In this document: piece after piece, positions 52,474 through 60,352 of the stretch
How positions within the stretch are numbered: position 1 is the first letter of the stretch
How the letters are laid out: each line of letters opens with the position of its first letter
Source: JAFAXD01 sp963760435
GTDB lineage: Bacteria > Pseudomonadota > Alphaproteobacteria > Rhizobiales > Xanthobacteraceae
NCBI GenBank assembly: GCA_963760435.1
Contig: CAVXDE010000017.1
Coordinates: 124,001-188,000 of the forward strand
Direction: 5' to 3'
DNA length: 64,000 nucleotides
Made by a program: the position numbers and the translations under genes
The notes under the pieces: model-generated
Told to the model about the DNA's origin: nothing
Databases searched by the model: none
What the model saw: the letters and a program-made list of their open reading frames with translations, nothing else

Positions 52474-55431
52474 GTGAACGACGCCGTCAACAGATCGCAG
52501 GATTTGTCCACCTCATCGCTCGCCGATCGGATCAGGCCGCAGCGGCTGTCGCTGCTCGACCGCCGCCCCATTGATGAGTTCCTGAAGGCAATCGCGCAAA
52601 CGGCCGACGGCGAAGCCCTGCGCACGATCTTGGCCGACCATCCCAATGCCCGCGCGCTCGCCGATATGGTCGCCGCCGGCTCACCCTTTCTGTTCGACCT
52701 GATCGTCGGCTCGCCAGCACGCTGGCTCGATTTGCTGCGCGCCGATCCGCAAACGCGTCTTGCCGCGATCGTCGCCGATATTGCCGACGCGGCGAATGCC
52801 GACCAGGAGACCGCGATGCGCCGATGGCGGCAGGCGCGCGCGCAAGCCGCGCTGCTCATCGCCATGGCCGACATCGGTGGCGTTTGGGACGTCGTTGCCG
52901 TCACGGCGGCGCTCACCCAGGTGGCGGATGCAGCTGTTGGGGCGGCGGTGCGTCAGCTGCTGCGGGAGGCGCAGCGCGCCGGCCAGCTGACGTTTGCTGA
53001 TCCGGACGAGCTCGAACGCGGCTGCGGCTATTTCGTGCTGGCGCTCGGCAAAATGGGCGCTTGCGAGCTCAATTACTCGAGCGACATCGACCTCATCGTC
53101 ATGTTCGATCCCGCGGTCGCGCGACCGGCGCCTGGCCTCGATTTGGGCATGCTGTTCGTACGCATGACGCGCAATCTCATCAAATTGCTGCAGGAGCGCA
53201 CGATCGATGGCTACGTGTTTCGCATTGACGTGCGCCTGCGCCCAGACCCCGGCTCGACGCAGATCGCGGTGTCGGTCCCGTTTGCGCTCGATTACTACGA
53301 ACGGCGCGGCCAGAACTGGGAGCGCGCGGCGCTGATCAAGGCGCGCGTTTGCGCCGGTGACCGCGCCGCGGGCGAGGCGTTGCTCGTCGACCTCGCCCCA
53401 TTCGTGTGGCGCAAGTATCTCGATTACGTGGCGCTAGCCGATGTGCACGCCATGAAACAGCAAATCCATGTCTATCGCGGCCACGGCGAGATCGCGGTCG
53501 AAGGTCACAACATCAAGCTCGGACGCGGTGGAATTCGTGAGATCGAGTTTTTTGTGCAGACCCAGCAGCTGATTGCCGGGGGCCGTAATCCCGACTTGCG
53601 CTCCCGCGAGACGCTGACGACGCTTGCGGCGCTCGCTCGGTTTGGTTGGATCACGGCCGAGGCTTGCCGCGAGCTCGAGGCTGCCTATCGGTTCCTGCGG
53701 ACGGTCGAGCATCGGCTGCAGATGGTCGGCGACGAGCAGACCCACACGCTGCCGGCCGACGCGGATGCTCTCCTGCGGTTCGCGCGCTTCATGGATTTCC
53801 CCAACCGCGATGCTTTTGCCAACCTGTTGTTGATGCACCTGCGCAACGTGCAGCGGCACTATGCCAACCTGTTCGAGGCGGCGCCGGTGGCCCCGGGGAC
53901 GCATGCGCAACTCGCCTTCGATGTGGCCAACCGCCCCGCCGTGGTGGAACGCCTGGCGAGACTTGGCTTCAAGCAGCCGGCCGAGGCTGCCGCCATGATC
54001 GAGCGTTGGCTCGGCGGATATTATCCCTCATTGCGCGGGTCAACGGCGCGCGAGCAGTTCGCCGAGCTCCTTCCCGGGCTGCTCGAACAGTTGGCACAGG
54101 CGGAGAACCCGGAGGCGGCGCTTGCCGCCTTCGATCGCTTTCTCGGGGCGTTGCGCGGCGGCGCACGGTTCTATGTATTGCTGCGCCAGAACCGCGCCAT
54201 CGTCGCCCTGCTCGCCACCATCCTGGCGAGCGCGCCGCGACTTGCCGATATCCTGGCCCAGCAGCCGGATGTCATCGACGCCGTGCTTGATCCGGCGTTC
54301 TTTGGCGCGCTTCCCGACGCGACGGCGCTCGACCAGGGACTCAACCGCTTTCTCGCCCAGTCGGAGTCCTTCGAGGACTCGCTTGATCGCGGACGCCTGT
54401 TCGGGCTCGAGCACATGTTCCTGATCGGGGTGAGGGTGATCTCCGGCACGATCACCGCCGAGCAAGCCGGCGAAGCGTTCGCACGCCTGGCCGAGATCCT
54501 GATCCGCGCCATGGCGCGGCTCACCCTCGAACGATTCGTCGCCGATCATGGCCGCATCGCCGGGCAGGAGATCGCGATCCTGGCCATGGGCAAGCTCGGC
54601 GGCCGCGAGATGACGGCGGGCTCCGATCTCGACCTGATGGTGATCTACGAGTTCGATGATGAGCACCCGACCTCCGATGGCCGGCGCCCGCTCACCGGCA
54701 GCCACTATTTCGCGCGCTTCACGCAACGCCTGATCAGCACGCTGACGTCGCCGACCAACTACGGCCGGCTCTATGCGGTGGACATGCGGCTGCGCCCGTC
54801 TGGGAGGTCCGGTCCGCTGGCGACGTCGTTCCCCTCGTTCAGCCACTACCAGCACTATGAGGCCTGGACCTGGGAGCACATGGCGCTGACCCGCGCCCGG
54901 GGGATCGTCGGCTCGCCGGCGTTCACCCAGCGGATCGAAGCGACCATTCATGACGTGTTGGAGCGCCCGCGCGACCCGCGGCGCGTCGCCGCCGACGTGG
55001 TCGACATGCGCCGCGCCATCGCGGCGGAGCGCAGCGACGCCGAGCGCTGGAATATCAAGGACGCCGCCGGCGGGCTCGTCGATGTCGAATTCGTCGCCCA
55101 GTATTTGCAGCTCGCCTTTGCGGCGACCCATCCGGAGGTGCTCGACCAGCCGACGACGCGGGTCCTGGAGAAGGCCGCGCGCCTCGGCCTGCTGGCCCCC
55201 GAGCACGCCGACGTGCTGCTGCCGGCAGCACGGCTCTATCACAACCTCACGCAGGTGCTGCGCCTCTGCGTCACCGCGCCCTTCGACCCGAGGACGGCCG
55301 GGCCGAAATTGTTGCAGCTCTTGGCGCATGCCGGCGACGTGCCGGACTTCGGAACACTCGAGGCTTATCTGATCGAGACGCAGATGCGCGTGCGCCGGAC
55401 CTTTGAGGAGATCGTCGGGCGGGTGGGGTAG
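52474..55431 (+). CDS. glnE: Glutamine synthetase adenylyltransferase/adenylyl-removing enzyme
   Basis: A 985-residue GlnE with two nucleotidyltransferase domains. The N-terminal adenylyl-removing domain has NYSSDIDLIVMFD (about residue 196) and the C-terminal adenylyltransferase has TAGSDLDLMVIYEFD (about residue 714), each with the G/S-D-x-D catalytic pair, joined by a helical linker. It adds or removes AMP on glutamine synthetase under PII control, matching nitrogen supply. GTG 52474 is the start; length fits the family. It is the last gene of this block. Confidence 0.95.
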   Translation: MNDAVNRSQDLSTSSLADRIRPQRLSLLDRRPIDEFLKAIAQTADGEALRTILADHPNARALADMVAAGSPFLFDLIVGSPARWLDLLRADPQTRLAAIVADIADAANADQETAMRRWRQARAQAALLIAMADIGGVWDVVAVTAALTQVADAAVGAAVRQLLREAQRAGQLTFADPDELERGCGYFVLALGKMGACELNYSSDIDLIVMFDPAVARPAPGLDLGMLFVRMTRNLIKLLQERTIDGYVFRIDVRLRPDPGSTQIAVSVPFALDYYERRGQNWERAALIKARVCAGDRAAGEALLVDLAPFVWRKYLDYVALADVHAMKQQIHVYRGHGEIAVEGHNIKLGRGGIREIEFFVQTQQLIAGGRNPDLRSRETLTTLAALARFGWITAEACRELEAAYRFLRTVEHRLQMVGDEQTHTLPADADALLRFARFMDFPNRDAFANLLLMHLRNVQRHYANLFEAAPVAPGTHAQLAFDVANRPAVVERLARLGFKQPAEAAAMIERWLGGYYPSLRGSTAREQFAELLPGLLEQLAQAENPEAALAAFDRFLGALRGGARFYVLLRQNRAIVALLATILASAPRLADILAQQPDVIDAVLDPAFFGALPDATALDQGLNRFLAQSESFEDSLDRGRLFGLEHMFLIGVRVISGTITAEQAGEAFARLAEILIRAMARLTLERFVADHGRIAGQEIAILAMGKLGGREMTAGSDLDLMVIYEFDDEHPTSDGRRPLTGSHYFARFTQRLISTLTSPTNYGRLYAVDMRLRPSGRSGPLATSFPSFSHYQHYEAWTWEHMALTRARGIVGSPAFTQRIEATIHDVLERPRDPRRVAADVVDMRRAIAAERSDAERWNIKDAAGGLVDVEFVAQYLQLAFAATHPEVLDQPTTRVLEKAARLGLLAPEHADVLLPAARLYHNLTQVLRLCVTAPFDPRTAGPKLLQLLAHAGDVPDFGTLEAYLIETQMRVRRTFEEIVGRVG

Positions 55432-55548
55432 TTGGGGGCGTACCCCGGACCGCGTGGCGCGCAGCGGCACAATATGTTTGCTGAATATCAAGCGGTATAG
55501 TTTCATTGATCTAATCTTCAGCTTACTGCTTTTCGTCGAGCCATTTCC

Positions 55549-55843
55549 TTGGACCCTCTTTTCTTCGTGTATATTCTCGCCAGCCGCCGGAACGGCACGC
55601 TCTACGTCGGCGTAACAAACGATCTCGCGCGACGCATGTTTGAACACAAAGGCAAGTTCGTCCCTGGCTTTACCCCGTAGATACGGCGTCGACCAGCTCG
55701 TTTATTTTGAAGAATTCAGCTCAATCAACGAGGCACGCGCGCGCGAATACGCGCTGAAGCGATGGAAACGGGCATGGAAGCTCGAGTTGATCGAGAAACT
55801 CAATCCCGAATGGCGCGATTTGTCCGCTGAGCTCGTGCTCTGA
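55549..55843 (+). pseudogene. GIY-YIG nuclease-domain protein, frameshifted
   Basis: The first frame (TTG 55549, or GTG 55567) gives FFVYILASRRNGTLYVGVTND, LARRMFEHK and GFTP, then stops. A second frame continues RYGVDQLVYFEEFSSINEARAREYALKRWKRAWKLELI to 55843. Deleting one C from the CCCC run at 55673-55676 joins them into a 97-residue URI-type GIY-YIG domain (GFTRRYGV). Such single-domain proteins are widespread, with poorly known roles in DNA metabolism. As in three other genes here, one extra base is the only defect. Confidence 0.78.
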
Positions 55844-56219
55844 CCATAGATGACGTTTTCGCATAGATGACGTCCGCAGCCTCGTGTCCCGGACAAGCGG
55901 CGGCAAAGCCGACCGCGCCGAGGATCCAGTTCTTCAAGAAGATCTATTGAGCCGCTGCGCGGCCGGCTTTGCGCTGGACCCCCGGATCGCGCGATGGCGC
56001 TGCGCGCCACGCGCGTTCGGGGCACGCCAGTCCATAGATGACGTTTTCGCATAGATGACGTCCGCAGCCTCGTGTCCCGGACAAGCGGCGGCGAAGCCGC
56101 CGCGCCGATCCGGGACCCAGTTCTTCAAGAAGATCTATTGAGCCGCTGCGCGGCCGGCTTTGTGCTGGACCCCGGCTCGCGCGATGGCGCTGCGCGCCAC
56201 GCGCGTCCGGGGCACGCCA
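55844..56219. repeat. 188-bp tandem duplication carrying palindromic elements
   Basis: Two direct copies, 55844-56031 and about 56032-56219, differ at a limited number of positions. Each begins CCATAGATGACG, holds a second GATGACG nearby, and carries a long palindrome (outer arms GTCCCGGA and TCCGGGAC; inner arms GCGGCGGC and GCCGCCGC, best kept in copy 2). A second GC-rich inverted element follows the shared CAGTTCTTCAAGAAGATC block. The pattern resembles palindromic repeats common in Bradyrhizobium-type genomes. No coding frame is convincing here or in the remaining 56220-56368. Confidence 0.8.
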
Positions 56220-56368
56220 AGCGTAAAGATGACCGCAAACGGGGCTTATTCGGAGCGGGCGCTGCTCTTTATCGGATATACGATATCAAATAGCCCAGCA
56301 ACGCCCGCGGCTCGCCGGAAATTATTCATCGGTATTGCAAACGGGTTGTCAAATAGTATGCGGCGGCC

Positions 56369-57154
56369 TTACGCCCGTTCCCTTCGCCACGGCATCGCCA
56401 GGCGCTCGATCTCGCGCAGCACCAAGGTCGTGAGCACGCCCAGCACCGTGATGGTGATGATGCCGACGAACATGTTCTCGATGCGCAGCGTCTCCCATGA
56501 GGTCCAGATCAGGTAACCGATCCCCGAGCGCGCGGCGACGAACTCGGCTGCGACGATGACGATGAACGCAACGCCGATGCCGAGACGCATGCCGACGAAG
56601 ATCATTGGCAAGGCGCCGGGAATGACAACGCGGGTCCATAATTTGTAGCGCGGCGCGCCGTAGTTCTTGGCGACGTCGAAATGGATCGGGTCAATCGCCA
56701 GCACGCCGGCCATGGCGTTGATCAGCACCAGGAAGACGACGCCGAGCGCGACCAGCGCGATCTTGGAGGCTTCGCCGATGCCGAGATAGAGCATGATCAG
56801 CGGCAGCAGCGAGATCTTCGGGATCGGGAACAGCGCCGCGACCAGCGGATCAATCGCGGCACGCACCCAGCGCGACACTCCCATGGCGAGACCAATCAGA
56901 ATACCCGGCACCGCGCCGATGACGAAGCCGGCGAGGATGCGGATGAGGCTGACCCAGATATTTTGCAAAAGCTCGCCGCTCAGAAGCAGGGCGTAGGCGG
57001 CCTTGCCAATGCCGATCGGGGAGGGGATGAACCGCGGGTCGAGCAGCCCGGCCCAGCTCATGAGCTGCCAGACGAGAAGCAGGGCGACGGGCGAGGCGAT
57101 CGAGAGCAGCCGTTCGCGGTTTTCCAAGCTGAGCGCATCCTTGCCCCACGTCAT
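56369..57154 (-). CDS. ABC transporter permease (SsuC/TauC type)
   Basis: A 261-residue inner-membrane permease with about six helices. The cytoplasmic EAA loop reads YGAPRYKLWTRVVIPGALPMIFVGMRLGIGVA, close to the nitrate/sulfonate/taurine family. It forms the channel with the ATPase gene, whose stop overlaps this start (57151-57154, ATGA). Last gene of the minus-strand operon that begins at 63688. Confidence 0.88.
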   Translation of the reverse strand: MTWGKDALSLENRERLLSIASPVALLLVWQLMSWAGLLDPRFIPSPIGIGKAAYALLLSGELLQNIWVSLIRILAGFVIGAVPGILIGLAMGVSRWVRAAIDPLVAALFPIPKISLLPLIMLYLGIGEASKIALVALGVVFLVLINAMAGVLAIDPIHFDVAKNYGAPRYKLWTRVVIPGALPMIFVGMRLGIGVAFIVIVAAEFVAARSGIGYLIWTSWETLRIENMFVGIITITVLGVLTTLVLREIERLAMPWRRERA

Positions 57155-57906
57155 GGCTGTGCCTCGCGCGCTTTGAGAACTTCAAGCTCGAGTATCTCCC
57201 AGATGCGTGCCGAGATGGCGCCGAACTCGGGGCGGGCGCGCAGCTCGAAAATATTGCGCGGTCGTGGAAATTCGACCGGGATGGTCTCCTTGAACCGGCC
57301 CGGCGAGGAGGTCATGACGACGATGCGGTCACCGAGCGCAAGCGCTTCCTCGATGCTGTGGGTGATGTAGACCACGGTCTTGCGCGAGGCCTCCCAGATG
57401 CGCAGCAGCTCATCCTGGAGCAGCACCTTGTTCTGCGCATCGAGCGCCGCGAACGGCTCGTCCATCAGCAAGACTTCGGGATCGGTGACGAACGCGCGCA
57501 CCAGGCTGACGCGTTGCTTCATTCCGCCGGAGAGCTGGTGCGGATAGTAGTCGGAAAACCGGGTCAGGCCGACGCTGTCGAGGAGGGCGCGGCTCTTCTC
57601 ATAGCGTTCGGTCCGCGGCACGCCGCGCATTTCCAATCCGAACGCGGCGTTGTCGAGCACGGTGAGCCAGGGAAACAACGAGTGGTCCTGGAACACCATG
57701 GAATTGAGCGGTCGCGATGGATCGTCTTGCGCGATGGTCACCGTGCCGGAGGTTTGTGTTTCGAGCCCCGCCAGAATGCGCAGCAGCGTGGTCTTGCCGC
57801 AGCCGCTCGGACCGACGATGCACAAAAATTCGGAGCCGCCGATTTCGAGATTGATCCCACGCAGCGCATGCGTTTCTCCGCGCCGGGTCTGAAACGACTT
57901 GGACAA
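57151..57906 (-). CDS. ABC transporter ATPase (SsuB/TauB type)
   Basis: A 251-residue nucleotide-binding subunit: Walker A GPSGCGKTT, Q-loop VFQDHSLFPW, signature LSGGMKQR, Walker B VLLMDEPFAALD, H-loop THSIEE. The only start codon downstream of the in-frame TAG near 57957 is TTG 57906, which trims the usual first beta strand (the codons before it read KIAIND). An ATT start or an undetected base error near 57920 is possible. It powers import of the substrate bound by the protein at 58145-59185. Confidence 0.86.
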   Translation of the reverse strand: MSKSFQTRRGETHALRGINLEIGGSEFLCIVGPSGCGKTTLLRILAGLETQTSGTVTIAQDDPSRPLNSMVFQDHSLFPWLTVLDNAAFGLEMRGVPRTERYEKSRALLDSVGLTRFSDYYPHQLSGGMKQRVSLVRAFVTDPEVLLMDEPFAALDAQNKVLLQDELLRIWEASRKTVVYITHSIEEALALGDRIVVMTSSPGRFKETIPVEFPRPRNIFELRARPEFGAISARIWEILELEVLKAREAQP

Positions 57907-57996
57907 GTCGTTGATGGCAATTTTTGCGCGGATGGGGCAGCTCCAGGTCGGATACTATAGCTGGGTATTCTCGAAAAATTCACTTCACTCTCCGTT

Positions 57997-58103
57997 CGTC
58001 ATTGCGAGCAAAGCGAAGCTATCCAGAAAGAATCCCCGGTGAGCGAAATCAACTTTGGGCCGCCGAGCTGGATTGCTTCGTCGCTTCGCTCCTCGCAATG
58101 ACG
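57997..58103. repeat. Intergenic palindromic repeat between ABC binding-protein and ATPase genes
   Basis: Ends CGTCATTGCGAG (from 57997) and CTCGCAATGACG (to 58103) are inverted, with further paired stretches inward (GCGAAGC and GCTTCG; ATCCAG and CTGGAT). The unit is about 107 bp, the common interspersed type CGTCATTGCGAG found in many bacterial genomes. It interrupts the operon in the transcript and could fold into a long hairpin, lowering expression of the downstream ATPase and permease. Confidence 0.8.
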
Positions 58104-58144
58104 AGTCCGACAGCCCGGCCATGGCGAGCTGAGAGACTATTCAC

Positions 58145-59185
58145 TCAACCCGGATACCGGCCCAGATACTCGAGTGCGCGGTCGAGAAAGCTCGTATTGA
58201 CAAAATTCGCGGCCGGAATCGGGTCCTTGTAGGTGAGCTTGCCACGGCTCATGTGATAGTCCTGCTGGGCCATGATGCTTTTGATGTTGAGCTCGCCATT
58301 GGGCGGGATCAATGGAGGCGCTGCCTGGGCAATGATGTCTGCCGGCACCTTGGTGTATTTCTCGATGATCGCCAGGATCTTGGGTCCGTGAAAGGTCTCG
58401 CGGGCAATGTCGCGCGCGGCTTGCAGAAAGCCGATCAGAAAGTTGACGACGACGTTCGAGTTTTCCTTCGCAAAATCCCGATTGGTCTGGATCCAGAGGA
58501 TCTGTTCGCCGACATCACCCTTGTCGTCGAGAACGGCGGCGACGCCTTTGTTGATCGCCATCGTGGCGAACGGCTCGGCGAGCAATGCGGCGTCGACGGC
58601 CTTGGTGGTCAACGCGTCGACCATCTGCGGAAATCCGAGCGGCGCGATCATGTCGACTTCGTCAACGGTCAACCCGCCGGTGCGCAGGTGCAGCGCGAGC
58701 AGGTATTCGGTGATTCCCCCCGGGACGAGGTTTGCGACCTTGCGGGCCTTGAGATCCGCAACTTTGGTCACCGCGCCGGAATCGACCAGATCCTTGCGGA
58801 CCATCAAGATGTTGCTCGACCGATCGGTCGGGTTCGCGGCCAGCGAGCTGATCGGCATCAATGGCAGACCGCGCGCGAGGCCGTTGAAAAACGCGGAGTC
58901 GGGCGAGCCGCCGGCGAATTGCAGGGTATTGCCCGCAACCTGAAAGGCCGCGTCACCCCCACGTGTGATGACCAGCTCTACCTCGAGGCCGCGCGCGGCG
59001 AAATAGCCGCGATCGAGACCGACATAGAAGCCGGCATAGACGAAGCTCGGCACGTTGCCGACCGCCACCCGCATCTTCTCGATGGGGATTTCCGTCGCGG
59101 CCCGCGCCCGCGTTGGGCGAAACGTCAGTAATGAGCCGGTGCCCAACAACGTAAGGGATGCAAAGTGACGCCGAGTCAGCTGCAT
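58145..59185 (-). CDS. ABC transporter substrate-binding protein (NMT1/SsuA-like)
   Basis: A 346-residue periplasmic protein with a twin-arginine leader (TRRHFASLTLLG, signal end near ARAATE). The binding domain has the NMT1/THI5 pattern: FVYAGFYVGLDRGYFAARGLEVELV, GGSPDSAFFNGLARG, AEPFATMAINKG. Such proteins bind sulfonates, nitrate, pyrimidine precursors or small aromatic or amino compounds. It starts 12 bases after the aldolase stop, so it shares the operon. Export by Tat suggests folding before export. The ligand is unknown. Confidence 0.87.
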   Translation of the reverse strand: MQLTRRHFASLTLLGTGSLLTFRPTRARAATEIPIEKMRVAVGNVPSFVYAGFYVGLDRGYFAARGLEVELVITRGGDAAFQVAGNTLQFAGGSPDSAFFNGLARGLPLMPISSLAANPTDRSSNILMVRKDLVDSGAVTKVADLKARKVANLVPGGITEYLLALHLRTGGLTVDEVDMIAPLGFPQMVDALTTKAVDAALLAEPFATMAINKGVAAVLDDKGDVGEQILWIQTNRDFAKENSNVVVNFLIGFLQAARDIARETFHGPKILAIIEKYTKVPADIIAQAAPPLIPPNGELNIKSIMAQQDYHMSRGKLTYKDPIPAANFVNTSFLDRALEYLGRYPG

Positions 59186-59197
59186 TTTATGTTTTTC

Positions 59198-60352
59198 TTA
59201 CAGCACTCCGCGCGCGTCAATACGCCAAATGTCGACGAGTGTGTCGCCCTCGATCACATGCAGCTGGTCGTGCAGATTCACGGTCGGGTCGCAATGCGGG
59301 GTCACGAGCTCGACGCAAGTCCCGATCCGGGGGGCGCACTGGCCGGGGCCGAGGATAAGGCGGCCATATTCGTCGCCATAGAGCTCATAGCGCGCACCGG
59401 CAAAGGCACCCTTGTGCAATTTGGGCAGCGGCCCGTCGGTGGCGAAGGATTTGAAGCCGGCATTGAGCGTCACGTGACCAGGAACGTTGGTACTGATGAC
59501 GCTGGCGCGTAACGTCAGGGACACGTCATAAGGACTAGGGCGGCCCTCAAACAACTCGACGTTGTTATACTCGACGTCCATGAAAACATAGGATCCGGCT
59601 TGGCTCTCGGTATAAAGGCCGCGCTCAACGTCGATGGCGAATGTACCGGTGCCGCCGCCCGAGACGATCGGCGCCGGCAGTCCGGCATTTTCCAATGCTT
59701 CCAGACACGCTTCGAGCCGATCAAGCTGAGCCCAGTAGATGCGCCGCCGTTCCTGGTAGTTATTGATATGTTGAACGCGCCCCGAATAGGCCTGCACGCC
59801 GGCATAAGCCAAGGTTCGCGATCCTGATAGGCGGCGGCCGATTGCGAGCGCCTGCTCCAGTGTGCTGGCGCCGGTGCGGCCCATGCCGATATCGATGTCA
59901 ACAAGTGCAGGCAGCGGGCGCTCAGGGTTGCTCAGGAGCGTCTCCCACGCGGCGATTGCATCGATCTGATCGATCACGACCATGAGGTCAACGCCGGCCT
60001 CGTGCAGGTCGGCGAGGGCGCGCAGGTGGCGCGGCTGCACCACCGGTGACGTAATCAACAACTTGCCGACACCGGCCCTGGCGAAAGCGATAGCCTCGTG
60101 CGGGGTTGCGCAGCAGATCCCAGCCGCGCCGGCGGCGAGTTGCTCGAAGGCAAGCCGAGAGCACTTGTGCGTCTTGCCGTGCGGTCGCAGCTTGATGCCC
60201 GCTGCGTCGCAAAAACTCGACATGTGGACCTGATTGGCGCGGAAGAGCTCGAGATCGAGCACGAGGGCCGGCGTGGTCAGGTGAGCCGCGCTACCCGGCG
60301 TTCCGATCAGGTCGGCGTTGGCAGCAAGTGTCAGCTTATCTGGCGAGAGCAT
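59198..60352 (-). CDS. PLP-dependent D-threonine aldolase-like enzyme (DSD1 family)
   Basis: A 384-residue fold-type III PLP enzyme. Schiff-base lysine is K60 in RPHGKTHK, and the phosphate-binding GGGTGTF segment is present. The metal site near residues 353-355 reads H-C-D before PTVNLHD. Its spacing H-x-D matches the His/Asp pair of D-threonine aldolases, whereas D-serine dehydratases of this family use H-x-C. The likely reaction is cleavage of beta-hydroxy D-amino acids to glycine and an aldehyde. ATG 60352 overlaps the amidohydrolase gene by 17 bases. Confidence 0.82.
   Translation of the reverse strand: MLSPDKLTLAANADLIGTPGSAAHLTTPALVLDLELFRANQVHMSSFCDAAGIKLRPHGKTHKCSRLAFEQLAAGAAGICCATPHEAIAFARAGVGKLLITSPVVQPRHLRALADLHEAGVDLMVVIDQIDAIAAWETLLSNPERPLPALVDIDIGMGRTGASTLEQALAIGRRLSGSRTLAYAGVQAYSGRVQHINNYQERRRIYWAQLDRLEACLEALENAGLPAPIVSGGGTGTFAIDVERGLYTESQAGSYVFMDVEYNNVELFEGRPSPYDVSLTLRASVISTNVPGHVTLNAGFKSFATDGPLPKLHKGAFAGARYELYGDEYGRLILGPGQCAPRIGTCVELVTPHCDPTVNLHDQLHVIEGDTLVDIWRIDARGVL

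Noticed and set aside
54040..55647. A 535-residue open frame antisense to glnE
   Set aside because: It mirrors the codon structure of glnE in GC-rich DNA and has no domain, start site or signal of its own.
55844..56219. CRISPR-like repeat array
   Set aside because: Two long tandem copies with internal palindromes, not short repeats with unique spacers, and no cas genes.
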